DNA of 64,000 nucleotides from the NCBI GenBank assembly GCA_030533445.1, contig CM060083.1, positions 26,358,166 to 26,422,165 of the forward strand. Direction: 5' to 3'. The notes below the pieces were generated by a model. That model was not told the origin of the DNA. It searched no databases and saw nothing but the letters and a program-made list of their open reading frames with translations. The DNA is from Cyprinodon diabolis. Lineage: Eukaryota > Chordata > Actinopteri > Cyprinodontiformes > Cyprinodontidae. This document shows, piece after piece, positions 20,540 to 30,445 of the stretch. The translations under genes and the position numbers were made by a program. The number at the start of each line of letters is the position of its first letter. The stretch's first letter is position 1.

Positions 20540-20904
20540 TATATAGCACCTTTATTCAAGTTAGGAGACTTGACCAAAGCGCTTTACACTACATTCATTC
20601 ACCCATTCATACACACACTCACACACTGATGGTGGCAAGCTACATGGTAGCCACAGCTGCCATGGGGCTCACTGACAGAAGCGGGGCTGCCGTACACTGG
20701 CGCCACCGGGCCCTCTGACCACCATCAGTAGACAATGCAGGTGAAGTGTCTTGCCCAAGGACACAACGACACCGAAAATCGGAGTCGGGGCTTGAACCAT
20801 CAATCCTTCGATTTCAGGGCAAACTCCTACATCCAACGCCACTGTCGCCGAACTTATATATAAAGTATCTATATAAAATTATATATATTGTTTCCATTAA
20901 CAGC

Positions 20905-21230
20905 TGCTCAGTGGAGCATTGGGTAGCACTGATGCCTTGCAGCAAGAAGGTTCCGGTTTCGATTCCTGGCCCAGGGTCTTTCTGCATGGAGTTTGCATGT
21001 TCTCCCTATGCATGCGTGGGTTCTCTCCGGGTAATTCGGTTTCCTCCCATAGTCCAAAAACATGACTGTTAGGTTAATTGGCTGTTCAAACATCTCTTTA
21101 GGAGTGAGTGTGTGTGTGCATCGTTGGCGACCTGTCCAGGGTGTACCCTGCGTCTCGCACGTAGAAAGCTGGAGATAGGTTACAAGCACCCGTTGTGACC
21201 CAACTGGTCTTTAGCAATGGATGGATGTTT
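20905..21230 (+). repeat. tRNA-like SINE-type repeat
   Basis: The segment contains TGCAGCAAGAAGGTTCCG, a B-box-like GGTTTCGATTCC, GGAGTTTGCATGTTCTCCC, TGCGTGGGTTCTCTCCGGG, CGACCTGTCCAGGGTGTACC and a terminal ATGGATGGATG. I recognise this order as a very abundant teleost interspersed repeat. The copy is somewhat diverged. The open frames across it are not genes. Confidence 0.7.
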
Positions 21231-21568
21231 CCATTAATTGCACTGATCCTAGTTTGGGACAGTTGTCACAAATAACAGACCAAGATTACGGCAAAATCAG
21301 ATCAAAAGAGCTACGAATGATCTGTCGTGTGTCGTACCTACTGACTTTCTTTGTAGTAAGATATTTGTTGATTATAAATCATTCATTTATACACTTGATT
21401 AAAATATGCATATAACACATTACCAAGTCTGGTATCTGCTGATGGAAGAAAAAAAAAAGATTTCTCTTACCTTTTTATCCTCCATTCTTTTCTTTATTCA
21501 GCAAAACTGCTCTCATCATTTTATTCTTTCAAAGATGCGATGAGTAAAATTAACCAAAACATACTAAA

Positions 21569-21570
<2 letters not shown>

Positions 21571-21640
<70 letters not shown>
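21571..21640. repeat. (TA)n followed by (CA)n
   Basis: About 54 bp of TA units pass directly into eight CA units at 21625..21640. The last CA is also the first two bases of the DD36E element beginning at 21639. Confidence 0.95.
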
Positions 21641-21641
<1 letters not shown>

Positions 21642-22859
21642 TCACCGGCCACTTTATTAGGTACCCCATGCTAGTAACGGGTTGGACCCCCTTTTGCCTT
21701 CAGAACTGCCTCAATTCTTCGTGGCATAGATTCAACAAGGTGCTGGAAGCATTCCTCAGGGAGTTTGGTCCATATTGACATGATGGCATCACACAGTTGC
21801 CGCAGATTTGTCGGCTGCACATCCATGATGCCAATCTCCCGTTCCACCACATCCCAAAGATGCTCTATTGGATTGAGATCTGGTGACTGTGGAGGCCATT
21901 TGAGTACAGTGAACTCATTGTCATGTTCAAGAAACCAGTCTGAGATGATTCCAGCTTTATGACATGGCGCATTATCCTGCTGAAAGTAGCCATCAGAAGT
22001 TGGGTACATTGTGGTCATAAAGGGATGGACATGGTCAGCAACAATACTCAGGTAGGCTGTGGCGTTGCAACGATGCTTAATTGGTACCAAGGGGCCCAAA
22101 GAGTGCCAAGAAAATATTCCCCACACCATGACACCACCACCACCAGCCTGAACCGTTGATACAAGGCAGGATGGATCCATGCTTTCATGTTGTAGACGCC
22201 AAATTCTGACCTTACCATCCGAAAGTCGCAGCAGAAATCGAGACTCATCAGACCAGGCAACGTTTTTCCAATCTTCTATTGTCCAATTTAGATGAGCTTG
22301 TGCAAATTGTAGCCTCAGTTTCCTGTTCTTAGCTGAAAGGAGTGGCACCCGGTGTGGTCTTCTGCTGCTGTAGCCCATCTGCCTCAAAGTTCGACGTACT
22401 GTGCGTTCAGAGATGCTCTTCTGCCCACCTTGGTTGTAACGGGTGGTTATTTGAGTCACTGTTTCCCTTCTATCAGCTCGAACCAGTCTGGCCATTCTCC
22501 TCTGACCTCTGGCATCAACAAGGCATTTCTGCCCACAGTACTGCCGCTCACTGGATGTTTTTTCTTTTTCGGACCATTCTCTGTAAACTCTAGAGATGGT
22601 TGTGCGTGAAAATCCCAGTAGATCAGCAGTTTCTGAAATACTCAGACCAGCCCTTCTGGCACCAACAATCATGCCACGTTCAAAGTCACTCAAATCACCT
22701 TTCTTCCCCATACTGATGCTCGGTTTGAACTGCAGGAGATTGTCTTGACCATGTCTACATGCCTATATGCACTGAGTTGCCGCCATGTGATTGGCTGCTT
22801 AGAAATTAAGTGTTAATGAGCAGTTGGACAGGTGTACCTAATAAAGTGGCCGGTGAGTG
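21639..22859 (-). mobile_element. Complete Tc1/mariner element, DD36E (Incomer type), copy 1
   Basis: The inverted repeats CACTCACCGGCCACTTTATT (26 bp identical, extending through AGGTAC) lie at 21639..21664 and 22834..22859. The right end is followed by TA. The left end is preceded by a CA run and then (TA)n, so the left target TA is displaced. Length is 1221 bp, the same as the second copy at 39128..40348. The interior holds one open transposase gene on the minus strand. The spacing of the catalytic residues places it in the DD36E group of Tc1/mariner. Confidence 0.93.
21671..22711 (-). CDS. DD36E (Incomer-type) transposase, intact
   Basis: This 346-residue transposase begins MGKKGDLSDFERGMIVG. 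An N-terminal helix-turn-helix is visible (SISETADLLGFSRTTIS, about residues 24..40), followed by a second DNA-binding region (SISERTVRRTLRQMGY, about 99..114). Catalytic residues are D155 in AWSDESRF, D246 in FQQDNAPCH and E283 in [12 protein letters not shown] count 36 residues between the last two, so this is DD36E rather than the common DD34E. There is no stop or frameshift, and the gene ends 7 bp inside the inverted repeat. Most catalytic-core residues agree with the mutated copy at 39276..40316, but several differ (for example E83 here, A in the other copy). The protein could be active. Activity cannot be judged from sequence alone. Confidence 0.95.
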   Translation of the reverse strand: MGKKGDLSDFERGMIVGARRAGLSISETADLLGFSRTTISRVYREWSEKEKTSSERQYCGQKCLVDARGQRRMARLVRADRRETVTQITTRYNQGGQKSISERTVRRTLRQMGYSSRRPHRVPLLSAKNRKLRLQFAQAHLNWTIEDWKNVAWSDESRFLLRLSDGKVRIWRLQHESMDPSCLVSTVQAGGGGVMVWGIFSWHSLGPLVPIKHRCNATAYLSIVADHVHPFMTTMYPTSDGYFQQDNAPCHKAGIISDWFLEHDNEFTVLKWPPQSPDLNPIEHLWDVVEREIGIMDVQPTNLRQLCDAIMSIWTKLPEECFQHLVESMPRRIEAVLKAKGGPTRY

Positions 22860-22895
22860 TATATATGTATATATTTAAAAATTAAATAATAATAT

Positions 22896-22935
22896 ATTTT
22901 GCAGATACTGAGGCCACATACCTGCTGATCCAGTC

Positions 22936-22986
<51 letters not shown>

Positions 22987-22991
22987 CCCTG

Positions 22992-23068
<77 letters not shown>

Positions 23069-23470
23069 TATTTATTAATTATTTAAGTTTATTTTTGAAA
23101 TATTCAGCAGTTTTTTCTGTTGCTGAGCAGATTTTAATGTGCAACGTCGCAGCTTTTCTACAAGGTTTGTACCTCTGCTATTTTGATATGCAGAACCTTA
23201 GCGGTCACAACTAAACACACGATTTCAAGGGAAATTTCCCTTCAAAATGAAGCAGATGCTCAGACTGATGCGGCATCCTTTGCTCCAACAGCTTTGCTCA
23301 TAAATCCTATCCTGTGTTATCAGCACAACAGAGCAACTAAGGTGTTAGTTCACATACATTTTCAAAACGGAGTATGCATCTGGATCAAGGTTTGTAGAGC
23401 AGAAGAGGAGTTATGACTGGATCAGCAGGTAGGTGGCCTCAGGGATTATTTTTTACAGTATCTGCAAAAT
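22896..23470. repeat. Long-spaced inverted repeat flanking TA tracts
   Basis: The left arm 22896..22937 (ATTTTGCAGATACTG, then AGGCCACATACCTGCTGATC) reappears inverted at 23413..23470. The right arm has 16 extra bases after GATACTG. The missing block is bounded by CTG on each side, so the left arm looks like a short-repeat deletion derivative. The spacer includes the (TA)n tracts at 22938..23064. No target duplication was found. Confidence 0.75.
22938..23064. repeat. (TA)n microsatellite, two blocks
   Basis: Two long TA runs are separated by TTTCCCTGTATATATAAA around 22985..23002. Confidence 0.95.
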
Positions 23471-24758
23471 TACCAGATAATATTTGAGAAGAAATTATCT
23501 GCACACAAATACAGAAAACAAAAAGGCCTTGCAGATTAAAAAAAAGCTTTCATTTAGCTTAAGGGAAAGATATAGAGTAAGGAATTTTAACATATTCCTC
23601 TAGCAGTTTAAAGCTTATATTAACACAAAGACAAATTTAACAAATAACTAGGAGCTCCCACTCCTGTTCTGTATCTAAAAAATGTAATAAGAATTCACAC
23701 ATCTTATTGAAAAGTTGCTTTATAAAACTAATTTAATATTTATGTAATGATCTTTATGTAATGGTTTCCTTGCGTTAGGTCTCTTTTGAGGACTTTATCA
23801 TTGTTTCTAAGTCCTGGCATATCCAAACATTTCTCTTAATAATTGTTAGTTGGCAAATACTTTCATTTATAACATTTTTCTTCCCTACTTATTTTCTATA
23901 TTCTGTTCTCTTTGTGTTTAAGCTAATCTTCCTGAAATGTGTATATTTCTCCCACCTTGATTTGTAGTTTCCTTTGAGCCCAGCTGAGTTCCCTCTATGT
24001 TAATTAGTCTCCTTTCCTTAGGTTGCCAATTTTTCTTTCTTCCACAGCTGTTTTAAATCCCCCAATTAGCACACCTGCATCTGATGCCACCCCTTTCATC
24101 TGTAGGTTAGTTCGCTGTTTGTTTAAGTTCTTTTCTGTTTCCTTCCATTTCTCTGCTTATGATCTACATCCCGTTCTCCTCATTTACACTCTGATGGTTC
24201 CCCCTTTATTTTTTGTTTTTTTGATCAAAATCTTTAACATTATCATCCCAGGTTTATGCATGGGTTTTGATCCAGCACTTGATATAAAAAAAAAAGTTCA
24301 TCTTTTATTTTCCCTGTATAAAGTGAATTTATGGACCCTTATTTAGATTTTGGAACCCCTTATTTTTCTTTTCAAATGATAAAATCTATTATGGTACTTG
24401 CAATGAATCTAACTTATATTTTATGCAAAAGACCAAAACTAATTAGTATAAAATTGTGAAATTAAATTATTTTTATTATATTATTAAGAAGTACATGATG
24501 GAGACAGGGAACACAGTAGAACTTTAAAAATCGATTTGTAAATATTTATATGTATTTATATTTGTAAACAGAATGAAAAATTATACAGCATTTTCCTTTT
24601 GGTTCACAGTTGTTTGTATATAAATTGCTCGTATGGTTGCATCTTCTCAAAAACTGGATTTATTTCTAAGGGGCTGTAACTAAACATTAAGTGCTGATAA
24701 ATCTCAAAGTCATTAACAAGAAAACACAAAACTTGCATAGAATTAGCAGTTTAAGATG
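23471..24758. other. Non-coding stretch, pyrimidine-rich part
   Basis: No gene. The block at about 23930..24340 is pyrimidine-rich on the plus strand and resembles fish LTR or retroelement leader sequence, but neither terminus nor a target duplication could be set. Confidence 0.35.
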
Positions 24759-25043
24759 ACTTTTGAGCATGAACTGTAAACATGTAAAGAGAGACAGAAA
24801 ATTGTAATTGCATGTTTTGTGCTACCCACTCACCTGCTGTGTTCTTCTCTGAGCTGAAGACAAAACACTACAGTGTTTTTCAATATCTATAAGAGAGAAC
24901 AGGTCATTGGTATAAAGTTTGCATATTTCTTATATAACATAACAGTCTAACAGCCTGCATGCAGTGAAAAGTGTGTACAATATACAAAACACAATCTTTC
25001 CATGATAAAGAGAAAAAAAGTAAACCAATTCAATGTAAACAAA
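24759..25043. repeat. Direct duplication, copy 2 (about 285 bp)
   Basis: Partner of 18741..19043. It carries the same micro-exon-like segment on the minus strand at 24834..24853, where GG at its start is replaced by CT while the acceptor CAG and donor GTGAGTGG are kept. Confidence 0.85.
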
Positions 25044-25572
25044 AGGGCATTTATTGAGAAACTTATTTATCAAGAGTGATGTTTAGTTAGCAGATTATTT
25101 TAGAGACTTTAAATTAGATTTAACATTTCTTTTATATAAGTCTAGCTGAATCTCTTATGAGTGTGGTTAGAGGCCTCGAGGGAGATTAATCTGAGGTTAA
25201 ATTGAGCAGGTTTACTTTTTTTTATTAGTGAAAATTAGCAGTTCATGGTTAAATTGGGATTAGAAATCGGGGTTACCTGTTTAGTGTTTAGTCTTCCATT
25301 TAGTCCCGTCATCTACAGTCTTTAATCAGAGTCAGGCTTCGGGTGTGCTAATCACAAAAAAGAATTCAAATGGCTAAACAGACATGGGCAGTGGTGTTTG
25401 GAACATGCAGATATTGCATGAAAGAAATGCACCAAGAGAAGGACTTTAGCATAGATGCTGAGATGTTGCAGATAGCAACTGACTTCTGTAGGAAGGGTTC
25501 TTTCCCCTAATGACATACAAGCAGATTATTGATATACAGATCTTTTAATTTGGCAAGTATATTTCAGATATT

Positions 25573-25636
<64 letters not shown>

Positions 25637-27279
25637 ATAGAGGAGTTCTAACCTCTATTAAACGTTAAACATAGGAAACTCAGTATGATTCACTATCTGT
25701 TTATGTAACAACTCAAAGACCACAGATAGCAACAAGACAGTTATTAGTTTTGGATTAAAGATCAAATAATAATTTTGGGCAAACTTACTAATTGTCTTCT
25801 TTAACATTTTTTGCTGGTTTCTGAAAGCAACCAACAAACAAAAATATATATGAAAATGAAAAATAAACAAAGAAATTACATTTTGATTATATACTATTTA
25901 TTAAGTTTCCACACTGGGTCGAGGTTAAAATTATTTTTATTAAATGTTTTATGTATAAATACAGATTGCACACAGAACAATGTACACTCAATGGATTACA
26001 CACTGGCAAATGCTTTTAACCCAAACAATAGAATGTGTTTTTCAATGTTTTCTGAAATTACAGTATTACTAACGGTACGTTTTATTTCAGTTTTCAGTGC
26101 TTTATATACTTCTTTAAAGTTCAAGGGGAACTTGATTATTTAATAGTTTAGGGTTCACAATATTAGACAAGTTATCAATGATGTTTAGCTCATCAAGACT
26201 CTTTACATTCAGTTTTTTGATTCTTGAAAGATTGGTTTCAATTTGTTGCTTTAAAGCAGTATTTTCTGTTTTTTCTTTTTAGAGCAAAGTGTTGTTGTCT
26301 TCTGGGTTGTTACTATTGTGCTTTTTGAACATAAAGTTCCTGGTTAAATATCCAAGGAAACAGTTTATCTGCATTAGTCTTTATTTTATTTTTTTTTTAC
26401 TTTCAATCAGGTATTTTAGATAAGAGAGTCGCAGAGAAGCAGATAGCTAATATCTGACAATAGAGGTAACTCTAAAATGGATAGATTTTGGCTAATAGTT
26501 TAAAATTTGTATGTGTCCAATAAATCTGCTATGGTCTAAAGGATGCTTGCTTTTTACTTTGGACTGGTGGGAATAAAGCGCTTCACTGTTTACAGCTCTG
26601 AATTGGGGAATTTGTGGTTGAAGCTGCAACATTGTGCATCTAACATATTTCTCTTTCTGGCAATAAATGTTTACTGTCCATCCAGAGTCTCTCTGACACC
26701 ACTAAAAGAAAGGTGGATGGATGCTTGCAGTACATGGATATAATGGCTGACTAACAAAGTCTTAGTTAAAAGTAATAAAGTAGTCAGAGACAGGAGGTGC
26801 AACTGGGGTGCTCAGTGTGTGGTAATTACAAAATAGAAAGCATATTGATACAGGCATAAATTACCATGCTGTTTCTGTTATGTTCAAATGTTACAAATGC
26901 CTTTTGGCCCTCTTGAAAATATTCTATGAAACTGTCTAATGCAGTGGATTGAGTAAAGGACGGCATGTGAACTCCAATAAAGCCAATAAATAGAAACCAA
27001 TCTGACACAATCGCATACAACCATGAAATCACAACAATAGGGACAATAGAAGTAATTTAAAGACCTATTTTAAAGAACACCCCTCATGGAGACTTTCGTG
27101 AATATTAAAGAGACTCAAAGGTGTATAATTTAATGGATACAGCAGGATACAATGACACATATATTTTTTTACAATTGTTTTAAAATCCAATGATGAAATG
27201 GAGAATGTTACAACATTTTTTTTTTAAAGTTGAAAAAAGGCTTAAAAAGAGAAGTTGAGGTGACAAATCTAGGGCACCT
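25044..27279. other. Probable khdrbs2 3' flank and UTR, no other gene
   Basis: The sequence immediately below 27280 on the minus strand should be the khdrbs2 3' untranslated region. Its end cannot be fixed because several AATAAA-like signals occur. A (TA)n tract lies at about 25577..25637. No further coding sequence is supported. Confidence 0.4.
25577..25637. repeat. (TA)n microsatellite
   Basis: TA run with one AAT interruption near 25615. Confidence 0.9.
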
Positions 27280-27374
27280 TCAGTATCTACCATAGGGATG
27301 CTTTCTGTAGCCTCCTCTTGTCAGATGTAAGGCCGGAGCTTTGAGAACAGGTCTGGGGCTCGTCCACTCTTCTT
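27280..27374 (-). CDS. khdrbs2: khdrbs2 terminal coding exon
   Basis: After an acceptor (TTGTTTTGCAG) the minus strand reads a split glutamate codon, then EEWTSPRPVLKAP, then LTRGGYRKHPYGRY and TGA at 27282..27280. The family C-terminus is EEW...LKAP...GGYREHPYGRY, so the match covers the whole exon. The exon is 95 nt, starting with the last two bases of a codon, and pairs with the phase-1 donor at 38655. Compared with mammals it is about one residue shorter before EEW, and it has K for E in YREHP. In this family the extreme C-terminus acts as the nuclear localisation signal. The 3' untranslated region continues below 27280. Confidence 0.9.
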
Positions 27375-27718
27375 CTGCAAAACAATGTATTGTCCAAAAG
27401 AAGATTACCTCTTTACAACAAACAGTGATCAGTGCTCTATCTCCTTAATTGCTTATGGCATTTTGCAAGTTCTCCCTCTTAGAAATCCTGGAGGGGTCTG
27501 AAATTGTCATCGTGGGTGAATGTCCACAGTGAGAGACATCTAAAAAAGCTAAAAAAGAATATCCAGAAATCACAATTTTTTAAACTGTTTATTTGTATGA
27601 TACCACTGCAAATAAGTAGTTGAACACTTGTCTATCAGCTAGAATTCTGACCCTCAAAGACCTGTTAGTCTGCCTTCAAAATGTCCACCTCCACTCCATT
27701 TATTATCATAAATTAGAT

Positions 27719-28034
27719 GCACCTGTTTGAGGTCGTTAGCTGCATGAAGACACCTGTTCACCCCATAGAATCAGGAAGAATCCAACTACTGACATGGGCA
27801 AGGCCAAAGAGCTGTCCAAAGACACTAGAGACAAAATTGTACACATCCACAAGGCTGGAAAGGACTACGGGGAAATTACCAAGCAGCTTGGTGAAAAAAG
27901 TTGGAGCAATCATTAGAAAATGGGAAAAGCTAAATATGACCATCACTCTCCCTCGGACTGGGGCTCCATGCAAGATCTCGTGGGGTCTCAATGAGAGGTA
28001 AGAAATCATCCCAGAACTACATGGGAGGAGCTGG
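27719..28034 (+). pseudogene. Tc1 transposase N-terminal pseudogene fragment
   Basis: The conceptual reading from about 27794 (ATGGGCAAGGCCAAAGAGCT) gives the start of a Tc1 transposase: a [22 protein letters not shown] helix-turn-helix followed by [11 protein letters not shown] and TGAPCKIS, reached through frameshifts. The DNA-binding domain is incomplete, and the hAT insertion then interrupts the gene. No function is expected. Confidence 0.75.
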
Positions 28035-28042
28035 ACTATTAC

Positions 28043-29039
28043 TAGTGATGGTGAGATGAAGCATCATGAGGAATTGAACCGTTTGGCCAAATTGCTTCAA
28101 CGATCCCCACAGTTCATGAGGCTCCATGTGAACATGTCACCACCTACTGGTGGAGTGCAGAACTACAGTTTGTAATAAAATCTGTGATTTTTTTTTTTTT
28201 TTTTGCAACTGTTTTTCTTTTTTTCCCCTTTTAAGTTCCCTTGAAATTATTAATGGTGGGTGTGTATAATAAAATCTTTTGTAAGTTTTTTTAAGTGTAA
28301 AATTTCTTAGAACAATAATTTAAGGTGCACCGTTTTTCTGTCATTTTAGTGAAATAAACTCAAGCAGACACAAACATGATAGTTTTTCCACGTTTTTTGG
28401 TTTTAATCAGGTTGGAAGTTGTGTTCAACCAATCTTTTGGCTGCACCGACCTAATTTACCCAATCTATATTTTTACTCTGGCAAAAAAATGCAAATTAGT
28501 CTCATCAGCCAAAATAATTAAGTTTAATCGAAATTTTCAAAAGTCAAAGACAGGTCTTGAACCATCAACATCTAGAGTGGGAGCCTGACTCTTACAGCTG
28601 ACGCCACCTATGTAGATAGTCTGACACAGTAGAAAGTACTTCTTAACACTGACGTGTTAACGCAGGCTTTGTCCAGTGGTTTGCTCAAATTTTGATCATT
28701 ACATTGTTTATTCTAATCAAATTAGCAACCAGATTGGTTGTTTTTCCAACCAATCTATTCTTAGAATCTATCCAAACTCTATCCAGCTGAGAGCATCTCT
28801 CCTCCAAACTCCCACATCTTGACTGAACACTGAGGCTGTTTAGATACCTTTCAAAATTCTTGCGCTTTCTGAACCACTTTCCGAAGCGGTCACGTGGTAT
28901 CACGGTAACGAGGCCTCGGACGTCATCAATTTTGGCCCCTCCTCTAAATGAATCACGCCTCGACACGCGCTTCGGGGAAACGCCCCCTGCATTACTCGAC
29001 ACACGCCTCGAAGCCTCGGCTCATCTCATAACATCACTA
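28043..29039. mobile_element. Non-autonomous hAT element (997 bp)
   Basis: The ends TAGTGATGGTGAGATGAAGC and TAGTGATGTTATGAGATGAG (read inward) form imperfect inverted repeats. The 8-bp target duplication ACTATTAC is exact on both sides (28035..28042 and 29040..29047), the hAT signature. Removing the element and one duplication rejoins the Tc1 relic, so it is the younger insertion. I recognise no transposase inside. The 105-codon minus-strand frame at 28685..29002 has no domain I recognise. The right 170 bp is CpG-rich (CGAGGCCTCGGACG). Confidence 0.88.
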
Positions 29040-29607
29040 ACTATTACCTTAAAAGAGCTGGGAAAACTGTTTCCAAGGGTAATGTTGGTAATACACTAAA
29101 ACGTCATGGTTTGAAATCATGCACCGAAGGTTCCCCTGCTTATATGCTTATATATGTACAGTTATTCTCTAACAGCAGGAAATTACTGTCATAAGCTTTT
29201 TTCTCTCTACTGGACCAATGCTGAAATTCAGCTCTCAGTGATTTGAGCATAAAAGCAAATTACATACAGATTCGGCCAGCTTTACTGTATGGCACACGGC
29301 AAATAAAAGTGGTTATGAAGCAGAAAATCAAATTATCAGCTGCTTTATTTTCCTTTGGTCTGACCTCAACACCCAAGTGCTTAGTTCATATAGCTGAAAG
29401 AATGAATAACCAGCAAAAAGGCAATGACAACCATTTAACAGCTGATTCTGTAAGCCTTAAACTGGTATTTCATATACTATTAAAGGTCATATTTCATACC
29501 TTTTAAATCTTTGATTTTCAATGTACTAAAGTAAGAAAAGTGAAAAAAAGTATGGGAGAAACAGGTCAAAATCAGCTAAAAAAAAAGGTTGAATGGAATT
29601 GATATGA

Positions 29608-29990
29608 CCCTAACCCTAACCCTAACCCTAACCAACCCTAACCCTAACCCTAACCTAACCCTAACCCTAACCTAACCCTAACCCTAACCCTAACCCTAAC
29701 CTAACCCTAACCCTAACCCTAACCTAACCCTAACCCTAACCCCCTAACCCTAACCCTAACCCCCTAACCCTAACCTAACCCTAACCCTAACCCTAACCCA
29801 ACCCTAACCCTAACCCTAACCTAACCCTAACCCTAACCCTAACCCAACCCTAACCCTAACCCTAACCCTAACCTAACCCTAACCCTAACCTAACCCTAAC
29901 CCTAACCTAACCCTAACCCTAACCCTAACCTAACCCTAACCCTAACCTAACCCTAACCCTAACCCTACCCTAACCCTAACCCTAACCCTA
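29608..29990. repeat. Interstitial telomeric repeat (CCCTAA)n
   Basis: About 383 bp of CCCTAA, the vertebrate telomere hexamer in the C-rich orientation, with many CCTAA, CCCAA and CCCCTAA variants. It lies in the last intron of khdrbs2, between the Tc1 relic and a cluster of hAT-type elements. The degenerate units suggest an old or slippage-grown tract rather than a fresh telomere end. Confidence 0.97.
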
Positions 29991-30445
29991 TGAAATTTGA
30001 AGCAGCAAACTATGCATAAGTGCATAGAGACAAAAGTATTTACAGTAAAGTCTCCAACTCTGATTTAAGTCTATAAAATGAAGGCTGGGACCCTATAGAG
30101 GGATTTCAAATCACTCAGTTGCATGCTCAGTCTACCCTTAATTCCTCACAGTGGTAAAAGTTACCTTGGGGAAAAAAGAGGTAGGTGATACTGGGTCAAG
30201 ATGAGTCACCCACTGTTTCTTAGCAACCATGCTGTTTTCTTTTATGGTAGAAATAATTGCTTCAATAAAGCGGGAGTACATGTGACAAGTCATAAGATTT
30301 TTTCCTCCACAAGTGCATTCTTTTTTATATCAAAGTGAATTTTCAGTATTCATATTTAATGACATTTACATCAAGGTGAATTCATTTTAAGGTATTAGAC
30401 ATTGCAGTTGAATCATTTCGCTAATGATTAGCGTTATATACATAG

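Larger units (their letters stand above)
19271..20851 (+). repeat. Dispersed teleost repeat interrupted by a Tc1 element
   Basis: The left fragment (19271..19291, ATGGTAAATGGTATGTACTTA) and the right fragment (from 20540, TATAGCACCTTTATTCAAG...) rejoin across the Tc1 insertion. Together they give the start of a repeat familiar in teleosts (GGTAAATGG...TATAGCGCC-type start, then AAAGCGCTTTACACTAC, GATGGTGGCAAGCTAC, GTGTCTTGCCCAAGGACAC). It ends near 20851. The repeat was therefore present before the Tc1 insertion. Confidence 0.65.
27455..29142 (+). mobile_element. Tc1-family relic split by a hAT element
   Basis: The left part (about 27455..28042) has the inverted-repeat body of a long-TIR Tc1 element (TTTTGCAAGTTCTCCCTCTT, GTCATCGTGGGTGAATGTCC, TTGAACACTTGTCTATCAGC). 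It continues with transposase start sequence encoding [15 protein letters not shown] residues, in broken frames. The right part resumes at 29040 with CTTAAAAGAGCTGGGAAAAC and stops after GTTCCCCTGCTTA near 29142. Both outer tips and the 3' half with the catalytic core are missing. It is the same family as 58917..60420, and lies in the last intron of khdrbs2. Confidence 0.85.

Noticed and set aside
19749..20549. Long minus-strand frame across the Tc1 element
   Set aside because: Shadow frame of the plus-strand transposase, which has the DD34E motifs.
27455..28034. Functional transposase gene start
   Set aside because: Frames are broken and the 3' half of the element is missing.
28685..29002. 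105-codon minus-strand frame inside the hAT element
   Set aside because: No transposase motif, CpG-rich context, and it lies wholly within a non-autonomous element.
29608..29990. CRISPR-like array of short repeats
   Set aside because: The units are contiguous CCCTAA telomeric repeats without spacers.
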